The position numbers and the translations under genes were made by a program. A stretch of DNA of 64,000 nucleotides from Mesorhizobium sp. LSJC280B00 (GTDB lineage Bacteria; Pseudomonadota; Alphaproteobacteria; Rhizobiales; Rhizobiaceae). Below, piece after piece: positions 25,872 to 32,781 of this stretch (the stretch's first letter is position 1; every line of letters begins with the position of its first letter). The stretch is from assembly GCF_000502835.1 (NCBI RefSeq), contig NZ_AYVL01000004.1, forward strand, positions 73,764 through 137,763, in the 5' to 3' direction. A model generated the notes under the pieces. It did not search any database. It was not told where the DNA came from and was given only the letters and a program-made list of their open reading frames with translations.

Positions 25872-26960
25872 TCAGGGCGTGGCGGGCTTCTGCGCCGTGC
25901 CGAGGGATTTGGGCGCTGCGGGCGCCGCCGTCTTCACCTTCTCCTCGATCCAGCCGGTGTAATTGGCCAGCCGCGTGTAGATGCCGTAGGCGTTCTTGTG
26001 GCCGCAGGCGGTGCCGCCGTCGGCCGGACCTTCGCCCCAGCTGACGACGCCGACCTGCACCGGACCATCGGCGCCGGTCATGAACAGCGGCCCGCCGCTG
26101 TCGCCATTGCAGGCGTCGCGCTCGCCGCTGGCGGTGCCGGCGCAGATCATGTTGCCGGTAAGCGGATCGGCCATATCGGCTGCAATCGCGTTGGCGGCCG
26201 CCTCGATGCCCCTTTCCGAATAACGCATGCGGCGGGCGAGCTCGCCGAGCGCTGCCTTCAAATCATGCGCATAAATCGCCTTGATGCCGCTGTTGCAGGT
26301 TGCGTTCGGCTGGAGGTTCAGGTCGGCGACCATCAGCGCGGTGGGAAACGTTCCGTCCTGCATCTTGCCCCAACCGGTGACCGTCGTCTTGCCGGCGTCC
26401 GGTGTCGGCTCACGGGCAATTTTGATGGTCGGGGCATCGGCCGGCGCGGCCAGCCGGATCAAGCCGAGATCGTTGTCCAGCGTCTGCTCGCTATAGCCCT
26501 CGTTGACGATGATCTCCACCGCCTTGTAGCGCTTGCCCTCGCTCAGATCGGTGGCGCCGGTGAGCACGGTGACCACATCAGGCGAAATCGGCCCGCCGTC
26601 GTCATTGAGGCAGTGCGCCGCCGTCAGCACCCATTGCGGCGCGATCAGGCTGCCGCCGCAGAACTGCGCATTCGCCTGCGAGGCCGGGCTTTTGTCCAGT
26701 CTGTTGGTGGTCAGCAATGCCACCTGGAACGGGTAAGCGCCCTTCTCGGCCTCTTTGCCGCCGTAGACGCGATCGGCGCCGTCGGGATTCTCCACCCTGG
26801 CCTTTGCCCTGGCCTCGGCCACGCGTTTCATCGGCGAGATCGCCGCCTCCGGCCGGGCGGCGGCGTCCGTGGCATGAACGGAATTGACGGCCGGCACGGC
26901 CGCCGCGATGCCGAGCAGCGCGGCGGGGGCAATCGGTCTGAACCTATGGATGATCTTCAC
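25872..26960 (-). CDS. Exported trypsin-like serine protease (S1)
   Basis: Secreted or periplasmic endopeptidase, about 362 aa. From the GTG at 26960 the signal peptide is KIIHRFRPIAPAALLGIAAA and ends near SVHATDA; AGGGGG stands six bases upstream. A 12-codon-longer reading start lacks this. A pro-region precedes VYGG (about residue 65). The triad is complete: His116 in LTAAHC, Asp164 in DNDLGL and Ser288 in GDSGGP. Asp282, six residues before Ser288, predicts cleavage after Arg or Lys. It is divergent from a V8-like protease gene, and a metacaspase-like gene lies further right. Confidence 0.93.
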   Translation of the reverse strand: MKIIHRFRPIAPAALLGIAAAVPAVNSVHATDAAARPEAAISPMKRVAEARAKARVENPDGADRVYGGKEAEKGAYPFQVALLTTNRLDKSPASQANAQFCGGSLIAPQWVLTAAHCLNDDGGPISPDVVTVLTGATDLSEGKRYKAVEIIVNEGYSEQTLDNDLGLIRLAAPADAPTIKIAREPTPDAGKTTVTGWGKMQDGTFPTALMVADLNLQPNATCNSGIKAIYAHDLKAALGELARRMRYSERGIEAAANAIAADMADPLTGNMICAGTASGERDACNGDSGGPLFMTGADGPVQVGVVSWGEGPADGGTACGHKNAYGIYTRLANYTGWIEEKVKTAAPAAPKSLGTAQKPATP

Positions 26961-27351
26961 CTCGAACCCCCTGAGACGATGTTCCCGACAGGTCAGTCGC
27001 CGACGCATGATCCATTGAAATGGAACCGGCCGGTGAGATCATGCTCCACGGCGAAGCACGATCCGTCACAAAGCCGAGCACCATTTCTGCTAGTCGTGCT
27101 GTCGAGCCAAACCCGCCCAAAATCCTATAGCCCTCCACGGGCTATGTGGAAGCAATTTGTCGTTGCCAATGTTGGATTATTTTAGGCAGTATACCGTTGC
27201 AGGCTTTTTTGGCGGGGACCTAAACTGGCTGCACTGAATAATGGCCCGGTAAAGACACCGGTAACTAATTTCATTTTTCTGCGCCACCACGATCTCGACA
27301 ATATTTCTGTATCTTGATCCAGTCCTTGCTGACTTTTGGGAGAGTCTCACC
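26961..27351. promoter_or_regulatory. Divergent promoter region between two protease genes
   Basis: No gene is visible in these 391 bp, which are more AT-rich than the flanks. A perfect inverted repeat, ATAGCCC-TCCAC-GGGCTAT, is at 27127-27145 and may be an operator shared by both protease genes. Confidence 0.45.
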
Positions 27352-28434
27352 ATGACAAAACTGACACAGTGCATTATTGCGTCCGCGTTGCTTTCCACCG
27401 CAATGTGGGCGGTTCCTGCCTTGGCTGCCGAGCCAGGTTCCGCCAATGCCGGCAACGGCGAAAGCATGCGGGATGTGACATCGGGCGATTACAAGCCTGG
27501 CCGGGCGAAACCGATCGCCCCGCCGAAACTGACCGAGGACGAGGCCAACCGCGCCGCGCCGCTCACCGACGAAGCAACGGCCGTCAAATCCTATGGCATC
27601 GTCGGCCGCTCCGCCGATGGCAAGGACATCAAGATCGATCCGAACGAGACGCTGAAGGACCTTGTCATCAAGGAAATGAACGCGCCCGCCGAGGGACAGA
27701 AGTCCGAGAATTCCGGGCTGAGCGGAGGCGAAGAGGCCGGCCGCCAGGTGTTCGGGACGGACGACCGCGAGCAGATCAAGAATACCAAAACCTACCCGTT
27801 CACGGCGATCGGCTATCTCGAAGGCAAATCGAAGAGCGGCAGCTATGGCAGCTGCTCGGCGACGCTGATCGGCCCGCGCACGGTGCTCACCGCGGCGCAC
27901 TGCCTCTACAGCCACGAAGACAAGGCCTGGCTGGACGATATCCTGTTCGTCCCGGCTCTCAATGGCAAGACCGCCGACGACGCACCGTTCGGCGCCTTCA
28001 CCTATGAAAGCGCCTATATCGTCCAGGGCTTCATCGACAATTACCAGGGCTTTTACGGCTCGGTCGTGCCGTGGGATCTCGGCATCGTCACCCTGAAACA
28101 GGATGTCGGCACCAATCTCGGCTGGCTGGGCTATGCCAATTATGTGGATCTCGGCGACTTCACCGCCAACATCGTCGGCTATCCCGGCGACAAGCCGATG
28201 GGCACGATGTGGAAGGCGACCTGCGAAGTGCTCGCCGAACACATCGCCACGGAGTATTTCCAGTACGACTGCGACACGTATCCAGGATCGAGCGGCAGCT
28301 CGGTCTATGCCTATGACAATGGCTCCAAGCAGCGCGTCATCACCGGCGTGAACGTGGCCGAGAGCCCGGATGCCAATACCGCCGTGCGCCTGAACGCCAT
28401 CAACGTCCAGTGGATCAACAGCCTGTACAAATAG
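27352..28434 (+). CDS. Exported V8-like (glutamyl endopeptidase-type) serine protease
   Basis: 360 aa. The signal peptide ends near VPALAAEPG, then about 115 residues of charged pro-region precede the protease domain. The triad can be placed: His183 in LTAAHC, Asp242 in PWDLGIV and Ser314 in YPGSSGSSV, the GxSG of this chymotrypsin-fold branch. The S1 pocket preference (Glu in V8) cannot be confirmed. GGGAGAG precedes the ATG. It lies back to back with the trypsin-like gene and convergent with the unknown membrane protein downstream. Confidence 0.9.
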   Translation: MTKLTQCIIASALLSTAMWAVPALAAEPGSANAGNGESMRDVTSGDYKPGRAKPIAPPKLTEDEANRAAPLTDEATAVKSYGIVGRSADGKDIKIDPNETLKDLVIKEMNAPAEGQKSENSGLSGGEEAGRQVFGTDDREQIKNTKTYPFTAIGYLEGKSKSGSYGSCSATLIGPRTVLTAAHCLYSHEDKAWLDDILFVPALNGKTADDAPFGAFTYESAYIVQGFIDNYQGFYGSVVPWDLGIVTLKQDVGTNLGWLGYANYVDLGDFTANIVGYPGDKPMGTMWKATCEVLAEHIATEYFQYDCDTYPGSSGSSVYAYDNGSKQRVITGVNVAESPDANTAVRLNAINVQWINSLYK

Positions 28435-28518
28435 GCTTGCAGAATTTCGGCCGCGATCGTCGCGGAAAACCTGCCGGCGGCGGAGCATTTCCGTCGCCGG
28501 CTTCGCATTTTTCGGGGA

Positions 28519-29223
28519 TTATCTGGACTGGGCCGAGGGTGGCGCCTGGCGGACATAGTTCTCGATCGGCTGGGCGAAAGTCGGTGAACCGGCCTTGCGC
28601 TCCTTGTCGATATAGCCGGCAAAATAGCTCCAGAACGAAGCGGCATAGTCGCGGAAATAGGAGTCGGCGACCTCACGCGAGCACAGCCTGCCTTCGACGC
28701 AGAAGGAAAGGCGGTTGAGGAAATAGACGATGCGGTCGAAATTGTCGCTGAACTCGGCAAGCGGCATGTCGCCGCCGGTTGCGCTCATCGCTTCGATGCC
28801 GATGCGCTGTCTGAACACCTGTTCCTCGGTCGGCGTCGGATTGGCACTGAGCAGATTGCTGTATTTGGCGTTGAGCGCCGCCAGGCGTTGCTTGAGGGCC
28901 CGTTGCGCCTGCTGGTAATCCTTGCTTTCCCAGAGCTCGACCAGCGACATCGTTTGCTCGACGCGCTTCTGCTCCTGGTTCGCCAGGAACTGGTAGACCG
29001 AAAAGATCAAGGTGAAGATGATCGCCAGGCGCACCAGCAATCCGGACCAGGCATAGACGAGCATGCGCCAGTCGCGATCGGTGAATGGGTTCGCCTCCTT
29101 CTTGACCTCGTGATTGCTCACCCACGGCAGGCCTTCGACGGTTTCCGGCAGCGACACCGGCTTCTTTTGCGGTACCGGCGCCGTCACTGCCTGCTGCGTT
29201 GCGTTGCCCCCCGCTTTCGTCAT
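28519..29223 (-). CDS. Membrane protein of unknown function in the protease cluster
   Basis: 234 aa with one clear hydrophobic segment at about residues 55-75 (LVRLAIIFTLIFSVYQFLA) after a cytoplasmic or periplasmic N-terminus, then a long helical region (KRVEQTMSLVELWESKDYQQ) with repeated Gln/Arg/Ala-rich helix and a C-terminal part rich in aromatic residues (FWSYFAGYIDKERK). I do not recognise the family. The ATG at 29223 overlaps the stop of the Cys-rich protein gene (ATGA), so the two are cotranslated and probably act together at the envelope. Confidence 0.75.
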   Translation of the reverse strand: MTKAGGNATQQAVTAPVPQKKPVSLPETVEGLPWVSNHEVKKEANPFTDRDWRMLVYAWSGLLVRLAIIFTLIFSVYQFLANQEQKRVEQTMSLVELWESKDYQQAQRALKQRLAALNAKYSNLLSANPTPTEEQVFRQRIGIEAMSATGGDMPLAEFSDNFDRIVYFLNRLSFCVEGRLCSREVADSYFRDYAASFWSYFAGYIDKERKAGSPTFAQPIENYVRQAPPSAQSR

Positions 29224-29612
29224 CCGCAGCTGTCCAGTTCTATGGTGGCGGACGGGTCGAGCACGATGCCCGGCGCCTCCAGCTTCTTCTTCAGGCAATC
29301 CAGCTGCGCCCGCGAAACGATGAACTGCACGTCAGGCGCCACCTGCGCCTTGCCCGGCGACGGCAACGGCTCGACCACGCCGCGTGAGGTGCAACTGCTG
29401 AGATCGACGACGACGGCGGCGTTGCCGGTTTTGGCGATCTGGTCGTACTGGTCGAGAAAGCAACTCGCCAGTTCGGAATTGATGACGACCTCCTTGGCGC
29501 AGAGGCCGCAAGCCTCGTCCGCCGAAGCATTCGCGGCCAGCAACAGCCCGGCGACAAGGCCGGCGGTTGTTGCGCGCCACGAAAATACGATTCTGTTCAC
29601 GAACGCCCTCAT
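29220..29612 (-). CDS. Small exported Cys-containing protein of unknown function
   Basis: 130 aa. An N-terminal signal peptide ends near AANASADEACG. The mature chain has six cysteines (CGLC, SCF, SSC, DCL and a C-terminal SCG), consistent with disulfides in the periplasm. I do not recognise the family. It is translationally coupled to the downstream membrane protein and lies 90 bp downstream of the metacaspase-like gene on the same strand, so all three may form one operon. Confidence 0.7.
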   Translation of the reverse strand: MRAFVNRIVFSWRATTAGLVAGLLLAANASADEACGLCAKEVVINSELASCFLDQYDQIAKTGNAAVVVDLSSCTSRGVVEPLPSPGKAQVAPDVQFIVSRAQLDCLKKKLEAPGIVLDPSATIELDSCG

Positions 29613-29702
29613 CCGTTCCGTTCGGCCGCCGACAGCGGCGGTCGAAGAATGTTCATTATCAGCCGATTAGGCAAGAGGCCCGGCCGGGCACCTGACCCCG
29701 CC

Positions 29703-31904
29703 TCAGGCGCGCGGCACCGTCTCCATCGGGAAGATCATCACAGCGCCCTTCGATCCCTTGTCGTCGGTGAGCCGCATGGCCGAACGCGTCGCCGGCGCCA
29801 TGCCGATATCGGCCAGCATATCGGAGAAGCTTGGCTGTCCAAGTCCGCGCGTTACAGAGATAACCCCCTCTTGCGCCAGGAAACTCAGATCCTGCTTCTC
29901 GCTCTGCGGCGGCGCCTCGGTCAGGACGGCGATCATCCGCTCCATGCCGAAGCTGGTGTCGGTGAATTTGAACAGGCCTTCCTCGAGCACGGCGCCTTCG
30001 GTCAGGCGCTCGGCAAGAAAATGCTGGATGGAATAGTCGGAGCCGACATAGAGCACGTTGATGTCGACCAGGTTGGTCGAACCATTCCTGGCCAGCACGT
30101 GGACCTGATCGTCGGGCGAAACACGCGGCACCGTCGACGGTTCGATCGGCTGCAGCGTGTCGCTGTCAAAACGCTTGATCCCGAACTCGACGCTGACCTC
30201 TTCCGGCCGATAATCGGAAGCGGCGGCCAGCCTCGACAGTCCGATGGCGCGGAAGATTTTCGTCAGATTCCCTGCGGCGGCCTCGATCAACTTTTCGCGG
30301 CCGTCCGGATGAATGACGATCAACGGCGGCTTGCTGCCGCCCTTGAGCGTCATGTCGCCCGAAGCCGGCAGGAACCACAGCGCCGGCGCGTCGGTGGCAT
30401 CTTCTGCGGCGCCGGCAATGGCGTTCTCGCGCAGCACTGCGAGACGCAGATCTGCGCTCTTGCCCGGCTCGACCAGCGCGATGTGGAATCCTGAGCTCTC
30501 CCTGGCCGCCAGTTCGTCGAGAACCGAGTTCGCCAGCGCGGCCTCTTTCTCGAGGCCTTTGGCCGCTGCCGGCCGCGCGACCACGAGCTTGTAGTCGACG
30601 GCGAGCTCGGCCAGCCGCGCATAGGCATTGGCGGGGATGTCGGCCAGCTTGAGCGCCGGCTTGCCGCCGAACTCGACCGGCTTGACCCGGCTTTCCAGGT
30701 TTTTCGCCGACTGAACCTGGAGATAGCCAAGCGCCTCGGACAGCGGCGACAGCGCCGACGGCAATATTGCGAGCCTGCTGCCGGGGGTGAGGCGATGCAG
30801 CAACCCGGCGCCGATCGTGGCTTTGTCGTTCTCGATGACGATCGGCCATTGCATGACCGCCTCGGTCTTGTCGGTGCCGAAGACGCGTGCGTCGAGTTCC
30901 CCTTCGAACAGCGGCGTCGGCCGGGTGCGGCCGTCCGCCGAATATTGCTGCAGCACGGCCTGGCCGAGCTGGCGGTAGGTGATGTTGGGATTCTCGGCCA
31001 GTTTCGACAGGATGGTGAAGGTGAACAGCCCGAAACGCGGCGCATCGGCCGTGCCCTTGGGCAGGGGCATCTCGGGCGTCGTCTCCACCGTCTGCGCCGC
31101 GTAGAAGGCGACCAATTTGCCCTTGGTGGTCGGCTCGGCGCCGGTCGGCGTCAGCTTGAAGGCCGGCTTGCGCTGCCCGTCCTCGTCAACGCCGCGCGGC
31201 GCGGCCGACGCAATCTCGTCATAGGCTCTCACCGCAGCCGCCCTGGCAGCGTCGTCGCCGCCAACCAGATCGGCGAACTCGACCTTGCGTTCCAACTCGT
31301 CGTCGACCTCGGCGGCGCGCGTCGCCGTGCCGGAATGGCAGCAGTCGAACACGGCCCAGATAAAGGCGCCCTTGTCGCGAATAGCGTCGAGCGCGGTGCC
31401 GATCTCGTTGTCGACCAGCGCATTGGGCACGCCCTTTTCGCGGTTCACCCATTTGTCGATGTCGGACGGCAAGAAAATCTCGTCGAGGCCGTCCGTCTCG
31501 TCGCCCTTGTTCGCTGCCGGCTGCTGCGCGCCGTGACCGGACAAATGCAGGTAGACGAAATCGTCGCGCTGGACCTTGGCGGCAAGATCGGCCAACGCCG
31601 CCTTGATCGCCGCATGTGTCGGCGGTCCGTTGGCGCCTTCGACATCCTTGGCGAGCAGCGTGACGTTCTCGGCTGAAAACTTCACCGGCGCGGGCGTGTA
31701 CTTCAGCAGGTAATCGCGCACCAGGCCGGCATCGTTTTTCGGTCCGATCAGCCAGTTTTTCTTCGGCAGGTTCGGGTAATCGGTGCAGGCAACAAGCAGC
31801 GCATGGTAGGTGCGCGCCGCTGCGAATGCCCGAAACGGCACCAGGCCGGCAGCGGCCAGCGCGGACGTGCCGGCAAGCAGCGTCCGCCGCGTCACTTTGA
31901 TCAT
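29703..31904 (-). CDS. Tat-exported metacaspase-like protein (caspase family, peptidase C14)
   Basis: 733 aa. The N-terminus has a twin-arginine signal (VTRRTLLAGTSALAAAG). The caspase domain covers about residues 32-290, with catalytic His124 in HLSGHGAQQ and catalytic Cys189 in the DCCHSG motif. The remaining ~440 residues include a repetitive helical region and a C-terminal domain (YVGSDYSIQHFLAERL) of the type found in bacterial caspase-family proteins; it probably senses or binds a partner. Metacaspases cleave after Arg or Lys and usually need calcium. I chose the ATG at 31904 because GGGAAG is upstream and the signal fits. It may lead an operon with the two envelope proteins. Confidence 0.9.
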   Translation of the reverse strand: MIKVTRRTLLAGTSALAAAGLVPFRAFAAARTYHALLVACTDYPNLPKKNWLIGPKNDAGLVRDYLLKYTPAPVKFSAENVTLLAKDVEGANGPPTHAAIKAALADLAAKVQRDDFVYLHLSGHGAQQPAANKGDETDGLDEIFLPSDIDKWVNREKGVPNALVDNEIGTALDAIRDKGAFIWAVFDCCHSGTATRAAEVDDELERKVEFADLVGGDDAARAAAVRAYDEIASAAPRGVDEDGQRKPAFKLTPTGAEPTTKGKLVAFYAAQTVETTPEMPLPKGTADAPRFGLFTFTILSKLAENPNITYRQLGQAVLQQYSADGRTRPTPLFEGELDARVFGTDKTEAVMQWPIVIENDKATIGAGLLHRLTPGSRLAILPSALSPLSEALGYLQVQSAKNLESRVKPVEFGGKPALKLADIPANAYARLAELAVDYKLVVARPAAAKGLEKEAALANSVLDELAARESSGFHIALVEPGKSADLRLAVLRENAIAGAAEDATDAPALWFLPASGDMTLKGGSKPPLIVIHPDGREKLIEAAAGNLTKIFRAIGLSRLAAASDYRPEEVSVEFGIKRFDSDTLQPIEPSTVPRVSPDDQVHVLARNGSTNLVDINVLYVGSDYSIQHFLAERLTEGAVLEEGLFKFTDTSFGMERMIAVLTEAPPQSEKQDLSFLAQEGVISVTRGLGQPSFSDMLADIGMAPATRSAMRLTDDKGSKGAVMIFPMETVPRA

Positions 31905-32115
31905 GATTGCTTCCCCAAGCCCGATCGAATTTCCAAGCACGGCCAGCCTGGCCGAGGATTTTGTCAGTATTTTGAATATGGCGCCGCCGGCCAGCCGACC
32001 ACCGGCTGCGAATAGAAACAGTAGCAAAAATGGCAGTTCGTCGCTATCTCAGTGGAAGAGGTCCGACTGCTTGCGAAATGGCAGCGATAGGCACGGAGCG
32101 GCTTGGAACAGGATC

Positions 32116-32520
32116 ATGGCGGCAAGGGATGTACTGACGAAGAACCAGCTTTGCGTTCTCGAGAAGCTCGAGGCCGCCAGCGGCCCGCTCAGCGCCTATA
32201 CGTTGCTCGACCAACTGCGCGAGCGCGGTTTTCGCGCGCCGCTGCAGGTCTACCGGGCGCTCGACACGCTGGTGAAATCCGGCTTCGTGCACAGGCTCGA
32301 AAGCCTCAATTCCTTCGTCGCCTGTGCCGAGCCGCACGACCATAGCCATTCGATGACGGCGTTTGCCATCTGTGACACCTGCGGCCAGGTGACCGAGTTC
32401 TCCGACCACGATGTCGGACACCGGCTCGACGAATGGGTACGCTCGACCGGCTTCGCCGCCAAGAAGGCGGTGATCGAATTCCGCGGGACTTGTGCGAAGT
32501 GTTTGGCCGAGGCGGCTTGA
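32116..32520 (+). CDS. zur: Fur-family regulator, probably Zur (zinc uptake regulator)
   Basis: 134-aa metal-dependent repressor. The winged helix (APLQVYRALDTLVKSGFVHR) is followed by the dimerisation domain with EPHDHSHS and two Cys pairs, CDTCG and CAKC, that hold the structural zinc. The short length and this Cys/His layout fit Zur better than Fur or Irr. No znu genes are visible next door; in many Rhizobiales zur adjoins znuABC, so the assignment is by sequence only. Two palindromic repeats of a dispersed element follow the stop codon. Confidence 0.82.
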   Translation: MAARDVLTKNQLCVLEKLEAASGPLSAYTLLDQLRERGFRAPLQVYRALDTLVKSGFVHRLESLNSFVACAEPHDHSHSMTAFAICDTCGQVTEFSDHDVGHRLDEWVRSTGFAAKKAVIEFRGTCAKCLAEAA

Positions 32521-32574
32521 AGGCCTGTTAGGCCGCGACATAGCGGTGGCGACCCTTTTGATGTCGGCGGGACA

Positions 32575-32734
32575 GCGCCCCCCTCTGTCCTGCCGGACAT
32601 CTCCCCCACACGGGGGGAGATCGGCCATTATCCCGGTTTTCGCCGATCTCCAACGGTGCAAGATGGTATGCAGCGCCGAAGCTGCCAATCTCCCCCCTCG
32701 TGGGGGAGATGTCCGGCAGGACAGAGGGGGGCGC
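32575..32734. repeat. 160-bp element with perfect 33-bp terminal inverted repeats
   Basis: GCGCCCCCCTCTGTCCTGCC... at 32575-32607 is exactly reverse-complemented at 32702-32734. Each arm contains or abuts an ATCTCCCCC/GGGGGAGAT hairpin. The interior has no open frame. This is the plan of a small non-autonomous mobile element or of two dispersed palindromes joined; CTCTGTCCTGCCGGACATCTCCCCC-type sequences are common between rhizobial genes. It fills the gap between zur and the polA stop codon. Confidence 0.75.
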
Positions 32735-32781
32735 GAAAGATCGCTACAGATCGCAATTGGTCGGCCGCGGACGTCCGCACG

